This document shows, piece after piece, positions 1 through 9,067 of a stretch of DNA of 64,000 nt. Origin of the DNA: Duganella sp. sic0402 (GTDB lineage Bacteria; Pseudomonadota; Gammaproteobacteria; Burkholderiales; Burkholderiaceae_D); NCBI RefSeq assembly GCF_019219065.1, contig NZ_JAHUWK010000003.1, forward strand, positions 496,001 through 560,000, in the 5' to 3' direction. The notes beneath the pieces are model-generated. The model was not told the DNA's origin, did not search any database, and was given only the letters and a program-made list of their open reading frames with translations. The position numbers were made by a program, and so were the translations under genes. How positions within the stretch are numbered: position 1 is the first letter of the stretch; every line of letters begins with the position of its first letter.

Positions 1-1243
1 ACTTCATCAGCTCAGTCGCGCCGACCTTGCCCTTTTCAGTGATCAAATCACGCGGCGTGTTATCGCCGATTTCAAACACGATGGCTTCCATGCCATGCTC
101 CTTGAGGAAGTAGTTACGCGACACGGTGGTCGGTTCCAGGCGATCCGAAGGCTGTATCACCGGCTTATAGTGTGGAATCGCCTGCTGGATTTTTTCCAGC
201 CATTCCGGCACCAGGCCTGGCATATTGCCCTTGAACTTAGGGTCCAGCGTATAGTAAATGTCATCCCAGGTCGAGTGGAAGTCGATGCCGAAGTAGAACT
301 TGCCGCCATCGGCCGCACGCTGCTTCAGGAAGTCGCGTACCGCGCGCGTCTCCGGCTGGTTGAAATCGGACCAGTCGCGATTCAGGTCGATGCCGCCAAC
401 ATTGTGGCGCCAGAAGCCGCCATCCACGCCATCGGGATTCATCAGCGGCACCACGTACACCGTCCAGTCCTTGCGGAAGCGCTGCGCCAGTTTGGTGTCG
501 GCCGCCAGTGTTTCAACAAAGGACTGCATGGCGAAGTAACCCGTTACCTCGGGCGGATGCTGGCGCGAGATCACCAGGATCGCCTTCTTGCCCGACTTGT
601 TGCCGAGCGTGAGCAGCTTCAAAGGACGTCCGCCGGTGCTCTTGCCGATTTCACTGACGGTCAGCTTGTGCTTGCGGGCGATATCGTCGATCCAGCCGAA
701 TACGCGCCTGGAGGTATGCAGCTCCTGGCCGGACACCCACAGCGGCTTGGTGTCCGCCTGCAGGCGCAGCGTCACGCTCTTCGGCCGCGCGGTGGCGCCG
801 CCTTCAGTGTTGGCCTTGTCTTCCTCGGTGATGCGTTCCTCCACCAATGGCTTCCATTGCAGGCCGTCGCTGCTCAGCTGCGGCGTGTAGCGGTGGCGCG
901 CTTTTTCCGGATACACCAGCTTGACCGAAATCTCGGCCGGCGCTTTGGACCACACCTGGAAGGCATACCATGGGCTCATATTGATCGGCTCATTCTCCGG
1001 TGTGATGGCGATGGTGTACTCCAGCGGCCCGGTGCGCTGGATGCTGTTCAAACGCGCACCGTCAAACTCGTTGGAGAAGTACACACCGTCTTCATTGAAC
1101 TGAAACACGCCCTTGCCCTGGCGGTCGGTCGGCCGGCTGGTGGTGTCGACCACACCGCGTATCGGCGGCTGGCCCTGATATTGTTGCGCGGCCGCGCCTG
1201 CGGCCAGCAACAAGGACAAAACAAATGCAGCAGTCTTTTTCAT
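1..1243 (-). CDS. M14-family zinc carboxypeptidase, secreted (C-terminus beyond window)
   Basis: The reading frame is open from 1243 to the window edge, giving 414 residues without a stop. Residues 1-20 form a signal peptide ending in AAGAAAQ, so the enzyme is probably periplasmic. An N-terminal beta-rich domain (about 30-170) precedes the peptidase domain. Zinc ligands are visible as HPPE (H229, E232) and H323 in DFHS; E391 in VFEIGD fits the catalytic glutamate. The RH-NVGGIDLNRDW segment is typical of M14 enzymes of the cytosolic-carboxypeptidase/AGBL type. The start lies 9 bases after the upstream TonB receptor stop with only a weak ribosome site, so translation is probably coupled to it. 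Pairing with a receptor suggests trimming of peptides for uptake; the substrate is unknown. Confidence 0.85.
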   Translation of the reverse strand, partial: MKKTAAFVLSLLLAAGAAAQQYQGQPPIRGVVDTTSRPTDRQGKGVFQFNEDGVYFSNEFDGARLNSIQRTGPLEYTIAITPENEPINMSPWYAFQVWSKAPAEISVKLVYPEKARHRYTPQLSSDGLQWKPLVEERITEEDKANTEGGATARPKSVTLRLQADTKPLWVSGQELHTSRRVFGWIDDIARKHKLTVSEIGKSTGGRPLKLLTLGNKSGKKAILVISRQHPPEVTGYFAMQSFVETLAADTKLAQRFRKDWTVYVVPLMNPDGVDGGFWRHNVGGIDLNRDWSDFNQPETRAVRDFLKQRAADGGKFYFGIDFHSTWDDIYYTLDPKFKGNMPGLVPEWLEKIQQAIPHYKPVIQPSDRLEPTTVSRNYFLKEHGMEAIVFEIGDNTPRDLITEKGKVGATELMK

Positions 1244-1252
1244 ATCAACTCA

Positions 1253-4018
1253 TCAGAAAGTGTAGGCGGCGGTCACACCGATGCGGCGGAATTGCGGCGA
1301 GTAGCCGCTACGCCATTGCACCGGCGCGTCCTGCTCGAACAGGTTGTTGACATACAGGCTAAGCTTGGTGTGCGGGATGCCGCTCCATGCCAGATTGTAG
1401 TCGACCGTGGTGTTGCTGCCGACATGGCCGCAGGTGGCCAGGTAAGTGGCCGCCACGCCGTTGGTGGCGCAATAGGTCGGCGAGGACACGCTGTTGTTGC
1501 TGTAGCCGCTGGCGTAGTTGATGGTCGCGCCGTGATCGAAGTCGCCGGCTTTCAGTGCTGCGCGCAGCTTGGTGTTCAGGCGCGGGCCGCCGTCCCAGGC
1601 ACCGGCCTGGTTGGCGCCATATGTGCCATTGGTCACGCTGTATTCCTGATACTTCCAGGTGTACGCGCCTTCCAGCTTCAGGCGCACCTGGCCCAGCGGC
1701 GTGTTGAAGCGGCCGGCGGCGTCGAAGTCAAAGCCCGAGGTGCGTGTCTTGCCGCTGTTGACGTATGGGTTATACACCAGCGCCACCTTGCCGATGCCGC
1801 CGAAGTTGACGGTATTGCCCGGTGCGTATTTGCTGACCAGCGCCAGGAATTCCGCATCGGCCGCAGCGTTATCGACGCGTACCAACTGGCCTGCTGGCAG
1901 ATTAGCTTCACCTTGCAGGATGTCGGCCAGCGTGCGCGTGCCAATCTGGTCCTTGCGTTCGATGTGGTAGTAGTCGATCGCCATGGTCCAGTTCTTGATC
2001 GGCTCCCAGACGAAACCAGCGGTCAGCGTGCGCGAGGTTTCCGGCTTCAGGTCCGGGTTGGACGAGACGAAGGCCGGCAGCACCGCCGCGCAGTCATTGC
2101 CGCGATAGGTGTTGGCCAGCGCCTTGTCGCTGGTGGTGGCGCCGGCCGCGCTCTGTACCAGCGCGTTCAGCGCCGTGGCGATCGGGCAGCGGCGATAATC
2201 CTGCACGCCGGTCGAGTAGGAACCACGGCCCAGGCCATTGCCGGATTCGACGATATTCGGCGCGCGGAAGCCGCCGGAACCGGTGGCGCGCAGCAGCAGG
2301 CTGTCGGTGGCGTTGACGCGCAGGCCGACTTTCGGCGAGAAGTGCGCGTCGCTGTTGCTGGTCTTGTCGCCGCGCACGGCGGCGGTCAGCTCGACACGCT
2401 TCAGCACTGGAATGGTGGCTTCGGTAAACAGCGCGTAGTGGTCGACGGTATCCTTGACCTGCAGGCCGAAGGCGCTGACCAGTTCACCGCGCAGCACATT
2501 GTCGGAGCTCTTCATCTCATAGGTTTCGCGGCGGATGTCGGTACCGACCGCGATGCGCAGCGGGCCGGCGGGCAGTTGCGCCACTTCGCCGCTGACGGTC
2601 GCATCGACAAATGAAATCTTGGCCTTGCCGTAGGTATTCCGGACCGGGAACATCGACTCCAGCAGCGCCGGGTCGTTCTGCTGGCCGAATTTGTAGGCGC
2701 CGCTGACAATGGCGTTGGTGTAGCCGACCGCGCTGGTGCCACGGAAGTCCTTGTCGGCACTGGATTTCATATGGCCGATGGCGGATTTCCAGTCCCAGCC
2801 TCCGATCTCGCCGTTCAGGCTGAGCATGGCGCGGTACTGCTGCGACTGGGTGGTGTTGAAGTTGAAGCCATCGCCGGTATCCGTCAGGCGCGCGCGGTAT
2901 TCTACCGGCACCGAGTACGGATTGTTGGCATGGCCAACCGGCAGCTTAGGATAATAGAACGGCCCTTTCAGGTTGCCGCCCAACATATCGTACCAGTACG
3001 ACGCGGAGGTGGTGGTGTTGGTGGTGAAGCCGCTCAGCAGATAGTCGGTGGTGGCGCCGGCAGCGGTCAGTTCGAAATTGGCATCGATCTCTTTGCCGAT
3101 GCGGAAGTGGGTATTGCTGGCCAGGGCCCAGCGCTTGGAACCCGTGCTGGCGCCATCGGTGGCCAGCGAGTCGTATTTGCACTGCTTATCGACCGGGTCG
3201 ATGGCGCTGGCCGGGCAGCCTGGCGCGGCAACGATGTTGGTGCTGCTCAGGAAGTAGTTACCGGTTGGCGAATAGGCGCTTTTCGCATCCCAGGTCGAAC
3301 GGCCCGGCGTCAAACGGTGCCAGTCCGGATAATGGCTGGCCAGTTCGCCGGTGGTGTAGCCGTCGTTCTTGTAGAACTCGTAGTTGACGTAAGTGTTGTA
3401 GCCGTCTTTATCCAGATCGCCAAAGCCGACGATGCCGGTGACATTGCGGTTGCGCAGGTCGCGGAAGCCATCGGCCTCGCGATAGTTGGCGCTGATCTTG
3501 GCGCCTTCGAAGTTTTTGCGCAGGATGATGTTGACCACACCGGCAATCGCGTCCGAGCCGTAGATGGCGGAAGCGCCGTCTTTCAGGATCTCGATGCGCT
3601 CAATGGCGGCGGCTGGAATCGCGTCGATGTTGGTGAAGTTTTGCTGTGCGGCGTCGGCCAGCGCGTACTGCGCGATGCGGCGGCCGTTGACCAGCACCAG
3701 CGTCGACACCTTGCCCAGGCCGCGCATGCTGACGCCTGACGAACCGTTGGCAAACGTTGCCGCGCCTTGCGTGGCGGCGCTCAGCTGGGTGCTGATGGCC
3801 GAGGTAGTGGTCAGGATGCCCAGCGCCGTGGTTTCGCCGGTACGTTCAATATCGTCGCGGGTCAGCACCTGCACCGAACCGGCGGCTTCGGCGGCGGTGC
3901 GCTTGATGCTGCTGCCGGTGATTTCGACGCGCTGTATCGTCTCTTCCTGCGCGCCTGCCTGCTGCGCGTACACCAATGCTAGCGCCAGCGCGATAGCGCT
4001 CTTCTTCAAAGTGCTCAT
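1253..4018 (-). CDS. TonB-dependent outer-membrane receptor
   Basis: A 921-residue protein with a signal peptide (1-23, ending AGA), a TonB-box-like segment near IQRVEITGSSIKR, a plug domain with the usual IERIEILKDGASAIYG motif (about 140-155) and a beta-barrel ending in aromatic YTF, as outer-membrane insertion requires. AGAGGAATTTGA precedes the ATG, a good ribosome site. The SSIKRT..AGSVQVLTRDDIERTG pattern is common in the large receptor group of Xanthomonas and Massilia that takes up peptides or oligosaccharides. It lies directly upstream of an M14 carboxypeptidase on the same strand, which favours a peptide ligand. That ligand is inferred from context only. Confidence 0.9.
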   Translation of the reverse strand: MSTLKKSAIALALALVYAQQAGAQEETIQRVEITGSSIKRTAAEAAGSVQVLTRDDIERTGETTALGILTTTSAISTQLSAATQGAATFANGSSGVSMRGLGKVSTLVLVNGRRIAQYALADAAQQNFTNIDAIPAAAIERIEILKDGASAIYGSDAIAGVVNIILRKNFEGAKISANYREADGFRDLRNRNVTGIVGFGDLDKDGYNTYVNYEFYKNDGYTTGELASHYPDWHRLTPGRSTWDAKSAYSPTGNYFLSSTNIVAAPGCPASAIDPVDKQCKYDSLATDGASTGSKRWALASNTHFRIGKEIDANFELTAAGATTDYLLSGFTTNTTTSASYWYDMLGGNLKGPFYYPKLPVGHANNPYSVPVEYRARLTDTGDGFNFNTTQSQQYRAMLSLNGEIGGWDWKSAIGHMKSSADKDFRGTSAVGYTNAIVSGAYKFGQQNDPALLESMFPVRNTYGKAKISFVDATVSGEVAQLPAGPLRIAVGTDIRRETYEMKSSDNVLRGELVSAFGLQVKDTVDHYALFTEATIPVLKRVELTAAVRGDKTSNSDAHFSPKVGLRVNATDSLLLRATGSGGFRAPNIVESGNGLGRGSYSTGVQDYRRCPIATALNALVQSAAGATTSDKALANTYRGNDCAAVLPAFVSSNPDLKPETSRTLTAGFVWEPIKNWTMAIDYYHIERKDQIGTRTLADILQGEANLPAGQLVRVDNAAADAEFLALVSKYAPGNTVNFGGIGKVALVYNPYVNSGKTRTSGFDFDAAGRFNTPLGQVRLKLEGAYTWKYQEYSVTNGTYGANQAGAWDGGPRLNTKLRAALKAGDFDHGATINYASGYSNNSVSSPTYCATNGVAATYLATCGHVGSNTTVDYNLAWSGIPHTKLSLYVNNLFEQDAPVQWRSGYSPQFRRIGVTAAYTF

Positions 4019-4045
4019 TCAAATTCCTCTTGTAATTGTATGGTC

Positions 4046-4065
4046 GGCCCGCATGCGTGCGGGCC
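4046..4065. repeat. Perfect hairpin between two minus-strand genes
   Basis: Arms GGCCCGCA and TGCGGGCC surround the loop TGCG, in the 67-base gap between the amidohydrolase-like gene and the TonB receptor. No T-run follows on either strand, so it is not a classic intrinsic terminator. It could stabilise mRNA ends or attenuate read-through. Confidence 0.5.
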
Positions 4066-4085
4066 TGTCTGTAGGGCTGCGAGTG

Positions 4086-4835
4086 TTAGCGGTAGCCCGC
4101 TGCGCGCAAGTGCGCCAGCAATGCGTCGGCTACCACGGTTGCGGTTTGCTCGATACGTTCGGCATCGGCGCGCCAGTTGGCGCCGAATTCCAGCTGCACG
4201 CTGTCTATGCCTTGTGGGTTCTGATAGCCGAACACGCGCACGATGGTGCCGCCGCTGAAGTGAGTTTCCTTCTCGTCTGCTGCTTTTGGCAGGACATTCA
4301 GGCCGCCAGCTTCGAGGCGGGTAATCAGGCCATTGGGCTGGCCGTAAAATGGGGTATTTTGTGCTGTCAGACCGCTGCCGGTTCCACGGAAGATCGCGCC
4401 CTTGTCAAAGCTCTGGCCGTGGATATCGACCAGCAGCGCGCCGGGCTGCTGGCGCACCGTGTCAACCGCGCCGCGCAGCGCGGCGTAATATGCGGCGTAG
4501 ACTGGTGCTGCGGCCGGGGACTCATAGGCTTCCTCCGCCTTGCGGTTGAAGTCGACGTATTTGCGGCTGATATTCGCGCCAACCAGGTAGGCCTGCTTGC
4601 CACTCTTTTCGCGCAGTTGACGCTGAATGGCAGTTGCCAGTTCATTGACGCGATCGTCCTTGACTTTGATGCCCTTGACGCGTTCCGGCTCGCCGGCCAG
4701 CGGCACATCGCCACCATGTGGCACCGAGAACACCAGTGGCAACGCGCCCTGCTGAATCGTCAGGTAGTCGCCTGCTCTGGCGGCGCCGTGCAGGCCCAGG
4801 CTTAACAGCAGCAAGGGAATCAGTAAACCTCTCAT
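4086..4835 (-). CDS. N-formylglutamate amidohydrolase-family protein, secreted
   Basis: 249 residues with a hydrophobic signal peptide (1-22, ending AARAG). The mature part shows the family signatures SVPHGG (about 38-43), ISRKYVDFNR (about 88-97), a DIHGQS metal-binding stretch (about 137-142) and a late QLEFG motif. Family members hydrolyse N-formyl-L-glutamate in histidine breakdown (HutG), but those are cytosolic; a signal peptide and the absence of hut genes argue against HutG here. AAAGGA lies 5 bases before the ATG. It is upstream of and co-directional with the TonB receptor and M14 peptidase, so a periplasmic role in breaking down acylated amino acids or peptides is plausible. The exact substrate is unknown. 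Confidence 0.75.
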   Translation of the reverse strand: MRGLLIPLLLLSLGLHGAARAGDYLTIQQGALPLVFSVPHGGDVPLAGEPERVKGIKVKDDRVNELATAIQRQLREKSGKQAYLVGANISRKYVDFNRKAEEAYESPAAAPVYAAYYAALRGAVDTVRQQPGALLVDIHGQSFDKGAIFRGTGSGLTAQNTPFYGQPNGLITRLEAGGLNVLPKAADEKETHFSGGTIVRVFGYQNPQGIDSVQLEFGANWRADAERIEQTATVVADALLAHLRAAGYR

Positions 4836-5031
4836 CGCGTCCTTTCTTCAATCGAATAGGCGCAATATAAAAGGCTGGCTTGCAGAAGATAAGGAACGAT
4901 TCCGTATATCTATCTGCGAAAGATGTCGTATGACTTGTGCGCTAAGCACGCATTAAGTTAGCGAAACGACGCTGTGGCGCTGTATAGGACAAAGTTAAGA
5001 TAGCTTAAATTTCGTCGTTTTCGGGAGGAGA

Positions 5032-5052
5032 TTTCGCCGCGATCGGGCGAAA
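5032..5052. repeat. Perfect inverted repeat beside the IS remnant
   Basis: Arms TTTCGCC and GGCGAAA with a 7-base spacer lie 13 bases beyond the stop of the truncated transposase ORF, in the region upstream of the amidohydrolase gene. Role unknown; it could be an operator or a leftover of the insertion. The remaining 4836-5031 stretch holds no ORF I can support and is presumably the promoter region of the amidohydrolase-like gene. Confidence 0.3.
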
Positions 5053-5065
5053 ATACAACAGATAG

Positions 5066-5269
5066 TCAGTTTGTTTTGGGGCCGCGTTTGCTCTCAAACA
5101 GCACGTAGGCGTGGGTCAGCACCTCTTTTTTCCACTGGCTGACCATCACCGGATGAACGCTATGCAGCTGCGCGATCTCGCTAACCGTCAGCTGCCCGCG
5201 CAGCGCTTCCAGCGCCACCTTGGCCTTGAATTCCGCGCTGTGCACCTTGCGCCGTTTAACCTCTGTCAT
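5066..5269 (-). mobile_element. Truncated IS3-family transposase OrfA
   Basis: The 67-residue product starts MTEVKRRKVHSAEFKAKVALE and continues with a helix-turn-helix (about 10-50, VSEIAQLHSVHPVMVSQWKK) and ..LFESKRGPK, which matches the N-terminal two thirds of IS3-group OrfA. Complete OrfA proteins are roughly 90-110 residues and are followed by OrfB with a DDE integrase core. Here a stop interrupts after GPKTN and no OrfB follows on either side, so this is a dead remnant. It is inserted between the amidohydrolase-like gene and the PepSY gene. I could not identify intact terminal inverted repeats. Confidence 0.75.
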
Positions 5270-5403
5270 TCCCTGTGATCCTCATGCTTACAGACGAATC
5301 ACAAGTCTAGCCAAGCACAGTCGCAAAAATATTCCTAAATTCCCGCGCATCGGCGCTTGCTACAGCATGGACATGCCACCGATGCGGATTTCCGAGAATG
5401 TTT

Positions 5404-6840
5404 TTACTTTTTGCGGCGACTACGTAGACGGCGCCAGCCCAGTACCACGCCAGTCATCGTGGAGATCGCACCGACAGTGCACAAGACAATTACCAGCACA
5501 TCCCACACCGGCCGCGCGCGCAGCTCAGCAACAAAGTCCAGCTGGTGCAGGCCGTTGAACAGCCAGCGGTTCCACTTGCTGTTACGGTCGGCATGGCCGA
5601 CGATCTCGCCTTGCAGCGGATCGATATAGAACGTGGTTTCATCGGCCAGCGCAAAGCGCGCGCGCACCACTGGCAACACCGCTTGCTGGTGATGGCTGTA
5701 GTGGTAATCGTCTTCGCCGGTGAGCCGCTCAAACCGCACCGGCACGCCGGGACGCAGGGCCTGGATCGCGTGCTGCATCCGCTCTGCGGGCATCGGTTGC
5801 AGCAGCTGGCGCTGCACATGATCCAGCATGCTGAAATTGATCTGCCCATCGATGCGCCGCCACTCCAGTTCCAAAAGGCCCGGATGACGGCGGACCAGAT
5901 CATCCACCGGTGCGGATAAATCGGCGCGGCTTAGCGGCCCGCCAGCGAACGCCAGCCTGTCCTTATCGGTGACACCCGGCGACGACAGCCAGTCGAACGG
6001 CGTCACCGACAACCAGCCGCTGAACAGCCAGGTCAGCATCAGCGCGCCGATGCTCAGCCCCAGCCAATGATGCCAGGCCTGCCAGCCGCGATATGGCGAG
6101 CGGCGGCCACCCGCATACGGCCGGCGCAACCGCAGCCGCTGGATACCTAGCAGCATGCCCAGCATCACCAGCAACAGCGCCGCGCCGGAAGTCCACATCA
6201 CCACCTGCCGCCACCACTGGCCGTGCTCGCGCAAGGGCGTGAAGTAAATCCAGTGGATCACCGAACCGGCCCAGTTCCATGCCCGTTCGCCGCGCGTGGT
6301 GTCGCGCACCAGTTCACCGGTACGGCTGGACACGTACAGCACACTGCCGGCCGCGTCGTCCGCGCTGACACGGTACAGCGGCCGGTGCTGCTGCACGCGG
6401 CCAAAACTCCATTGGTCGATGTCGATCAGTTCAGCCGACAACGCGCGCGCGCCGGGGGCGGCGTTGCGCGCACTGTCCACCGCCAGCTGCGCTGACATCT
6501 GCATTGGCTGGCCGCTGTCAGCCCACACCGACCACCAGCGGGTATCGCCCTTGAAGTGGTAGGCCGGACGACCTGCCACGGTATTCAAGCGCACCGCCGA
6601 GGGCATACCCGGCCGGTCAACCGCCTGCCAGGCGTGCCAGGCGTTGACCTGGATCTGCTCCGCATCGAGCGGGTCCAGCCATGCCATGCGCTCGGGCTCC
6701 GTCAGCGCCGGATACGGTACATACATCATCACCACGCCGGAACCAAACCACAGCAGCACCAGCAAGCCAAGCACGATGCCCAGCCAGCGGTGCCACAAAT
6801 GCGCGTGGCGCTTCCATGAGCGCACGATCAGTAGCGCCAC
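5404..6840 (-). CDS. PepSY-associated membrane protein (putative metallophore/flavin reductase)
   Basis: 478 residues with four predicted membrane segments (about 16-42, 210-232, 262-282 and 447-468) and large periplasmic PepSY-type domains between them. Histidines near the membrane faces (WKRHAHLWHRWLG, YRGWQAWHHWLG, NGLHQLDF) are typical of PepSY-TM proteins such as PiuB/FoxB-like reductases that release metal from imported chelates. The start overlaps the end of the upstream TonB receptor by 13 bases, so the two are translationally coupled and share the cobalamin riboswitch. The natural reading is a partner of that receptor in processing an imported cobalt or corrinoid compound; that role is inferred. 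Confidence 0.85.
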   Translation of the reverse strand: MALLIVRSWKRHAHLWHRWLGIVLGLLVLLWFGSGVVMMYVPYPALTEPERMAWLDPLDAEQIQVNAWHAWQAVDRPGMPSAVRLNTVAGRPAYHFKGDTRWWSVWADSGQPMQMSAQLAVDSARNAAPGARALSAELIDIDQWSFGRVQQHRPLYRVSADDAAGSVLYVSSRTGELVRDTTRGERAWNWAGSVIHWIYFTPLREHGQWWRQVVMWTSGAALLLVMLGMLLGIQRLRLRRPYAGGRRSPYRGWQAWHHWLGLSIGALMLTWLFSGWLSVTPFDWLSSPGVTDKDRLAFAGGPLSRADLSAPVDDLVRRHPGLLELEWRRIDGQINFSMLDHVQRQLLQPMPAERMQHAIQALRPGVPVRFERLTGEDDYHYSHHQQAVLPVVRARFALADETTFYIDPLQGEIVGHADRNSKWNRWLFNGLHQLDFVAELRARPVWDVLVIVLCTVGAISTMTGVVLGWRRLRSRRKK

Positions 6841-8915
6841 TGCACTGTCAGTTCGGCGTGGCGGCGGTCGCCCAGCAGATATTGGCTGTCGCTATACGAG
6901 GTGACGGCATACAGCTTGTTGGCCAGGTTGCGCAGGTTCAGCTGTACCAGCACATTGCGGTTGACGCTCCAGCCCAGCGAAGCGTCAAAGGTGGTGTAGG
7001 CAGGCAGCGTCTGGCGATTGGCGTTGTCGATGTAGCGTTCACCAACGTAGCGTGCACCCAGCGCGCCGCGCCAGCCGTCAGCGCGATAGTTGAGCCACAG
7101 ATTGGCCGAAGTCTTCGGCACATCGGCCGGACGGTTGCCGGCGCGCGATTCGTTGCCGCCTTCGATCAGCTGGTCGAACTGCGCGTCAGTGTAGGCGGCG
7201 TTGGCTTCCACGCGCCAGGCTTGATTCAGCGCCACGCTGGCCGTCACTTCGGCACCGCGCGACGATTGCGAGCCACCCTGGATAGACAGCGCGGCATTGG
7301 CCGGATCGCGGGTGATGATGTCGTCCTTGGTGATGCGGTACAGCGCCGCCGTCCATTCGGCCTTGCCGCCCGCCAGCGATTGTTTGACGCCTGTTTCCGC
7401 CTGGCGCGATGACGTCAGCTTGTAGCGGCTGTTGGCCAGGTTCAGCGACAGCAGACTGGTGACCGGATCGCTGCCGCTGCTGACTTGCGCGTACAGCGAG
7501 GTTGCGTGGTCCAGCTTCCAGGCCAGGCCCAGGCGTGCGGCATTCGATTGCAGCTTCGAGGTAAAGCCGGCAGCACCCAGCAGGCTGACGCGTTCGACCT
7601 GGTAGCGGTCGTGGCGCACGCCGGCCAGCAGCAACAGATCCGGCGTCAGGCTATACGCATCTTCGATGTAGAAGGCGTTGCTGGTGGTATCGGAGGCGAA
7701 GTTAGGTTTGAGCGGATCGGGACTGTCGAATACGCCCGGATTGAAGCCGGTCGACGCCACCGTCGATGCGCCGCCATACGGCGAGTTGTTGGTGTGCTTG
7801 AAGTTGATGGTCGATGCTTCCCAGCCTGCCACCACACGATTCGCACCCTCGATCCAGCGCGCTTCCAGCCGGTTGCCGGTCTGCTCCTGGTCGTGGTGGA
7901 TGGCGATATAGTCGCTGCGCTCGACCACGTTCGCGGCCGCGTCGTAGTGGTAGTACTCGACGTTGCGCCAGTTGCGGCGCGCCTTCATGTAAGCCAGCTC
8001 GTTGCTGATGGTCAGCGCTGGCGAGTAGCGCCAGCTCAGGCGCGCAACAGCCTTGTCGTCGACGAAGTAAATGTCGGCGTCGCTGACATTGTAGTTCTGG
8101 TCGCGCAGCGCGTGCGACAGGCCGCCATTGACCAGCGGCGTGCCAAAGTAGCGCTGTGGCTTCTGTTCCAGGTGGTCGAGCGACAGGTCCAGATCCAGAT
8201 CCGGCGTCAGCGCATAGTTCACGCTGGTCAGCACCTTGCCGTGACGCGCATCGCCGCGATCAATGAAACCGTCGCTGTGGTCGGCATAGGCGTCGATACG
8301 GAATGCGCCCCTCTCACCCAGCGCGCCCGTCGCACCAACGCCGGCGCGCAGCGCCTGGCCGCCGCCCACACCGGCCATCGCCTCGAAGGAGCTGGTGCGC
8401 GAAGGCGCTTTGCGCACGGCGTTGATCGTGGCGCCAGTGGTGCCGCTGCCGTAGACGATAGAACCTGGACCACGCAGCACTTCAATATATTCATAACCCC
8501 AAGGATCAGCCGGATAGGTGGCGGTGCCGGAACCCACCTGCGGACGCTGGCCATTTTCCAGCAGCGCGATCGAACCGCTGCCAGTGAAGCCGCGCGCCGA
8601 ATAGGCGACGCCGTTGCCTGGCGAGCTGATATCGGTCAGGCCGGTGGTGCGGGTCACCGCTTCCTTGACCAGCAGATCGCCGCGCGCCAGCATGGTATCG
8701 GCGCTGAGCGCCTCCACGCTGGCCGGCAGTTCCTGCGCGCTCAGATTGAGGCGGCTGGCGGTGGCGTTCTGGCGCGCCAGTCCCAATCCCTCGTTGGCGC
8801 TTGCGCCCTGGACGGTGACGGTCGGCAGGACATCGGCATCTTCGGCAAACGCGCCGCCGCTGCAAAGCAAGGCGATAAGAGCGGCGACAGGACGCAAGGC
8901 AGGGGAACGGATCAT
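6828..8915 (-). CDS. TonB-dependent receptor under cobalamin riboswitch control
   Basis: 695 residues. The ATG at 8915 is chosen because it gives a proper signal peptide (MIRSPALRPVAALIALL..GGAFA) and follows ACAGAGAAAA; the frame stays open further upstream but that extension runs back into the riboswitch. A TonB box (LPTVTVQG) and plug (YEYIEVLRGPGSIVYGSG, about 120-137) precede a barrel ending in VQWRY. By plug sequence it resembles the siderophore-receptor subfamily more than classical BtuB. It is preceded by a cobalamin riboswitch and followed by an overlapping PepSY reductase gene, with a cobalt/nickel permease divergent. The likely cargo is a corrinoid or a cobalt chelate. Confidence 0.88.
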   Translation of the reverse strand: MIRSPALRPVAALIALLCSGGAFAEDADVLPTVTVQGASANEGLGLARQNATASRLNLSAQELPASVEALSADTMLARGDLLVKEAVTRTTGLTDISSPGNGVAYSARGFTGSGSIALLENGQRPQVGSGTATYPADPWGYEYIEVLRGPGSIVYGSGTTGATINAVRKAPSRTSSFEAMAGVGGGQALRAGVGATGALGERGAFRIDAYADHSDGFIDRGDARHGKVLTSVNYALTPDLDLDLSLDHLEQKPQRYFGTPLVNGGLSHALRDQNYNVSDADIYFVDDKAVARLSWRYSPALTISNELAYMKARRNWRNVEYYHYDAAANVVERSDYIAIHHDQEQTGNRLEARWIEGANRVVAGWEASTINFKHTNNSPYGGASTVASTGFNPGVFDSPDPLKPNFASDTTSNAFYIEDAYSLTPDLLLLAGVRHDRYQVERVSLLGAAGFTSKLQSNAARLGLAWKLDHATSLYAQVSSGSDPVTSLLSLNLANSRYKLTSSRQAETGVKQSLAGGKAEWTAALYRITKDDIITRDPANAALSIQGGSQSSRGAEVTASVALNQAWRVEANAAYTDAQFDQLIEGGNESRAGNRPADVPKTSANLWLNYRADGWRGALGARYVGERYIDNANRQTLPAYTTFDASLGWSVNRNVLVQLNLRNLANKLYAVTSYSDSQYLLGDRRHAELTVQWRY

Positions 8916-9020
8916 GATTTTTTCTCTGTACTGAATGATTGGAATAATCCGGCGCTCCATGGCAAACGTACACGCGCAGGCAGGCAGCATGCGTATGTGT
9001 AGGCAGCAATGGAAAACGTC

Positions 9021-9060
9021 GAACAAAAACAGGCAAGCGCCACACCCCGGGCTTTGCGCA
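9021..9060 (-). promoter_or_regulatory. Candidate expression platform of the cobalamin riboswitch
   Basis: Read on the minus strand just downstream of the B12 box, GCAAAGCC and GGCGCTTGC can form an imperfect stem around a GC-rich loop, followed by TGTTTTTGTTC. This resembles an imperfect intrinsic terminator. Control at the ribosome site, about 100 bases further on, is the alternative. No structure prediction was run. Confidence 0.35.
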
Positions 9061-9067
9061 TCAATCG

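Noticed and set aside
95-2614. Long plus-strand ORF of 839 codons
   Set aside because: It is the antisense shadow of the M14 peptidase and TonB receptor, with unnatural composition and no motifs.
4046-4065. Intrinsic terminator between the amidohydrolase and TonB receptor genes
   Set aside because: A perfect stem but no T-run on either strand.
4086-4835. HutG of histidine degradation
   Set aside because: A signal peptide and absence of other hut genes make a cytosolic N-formylglutamate step unlikely.
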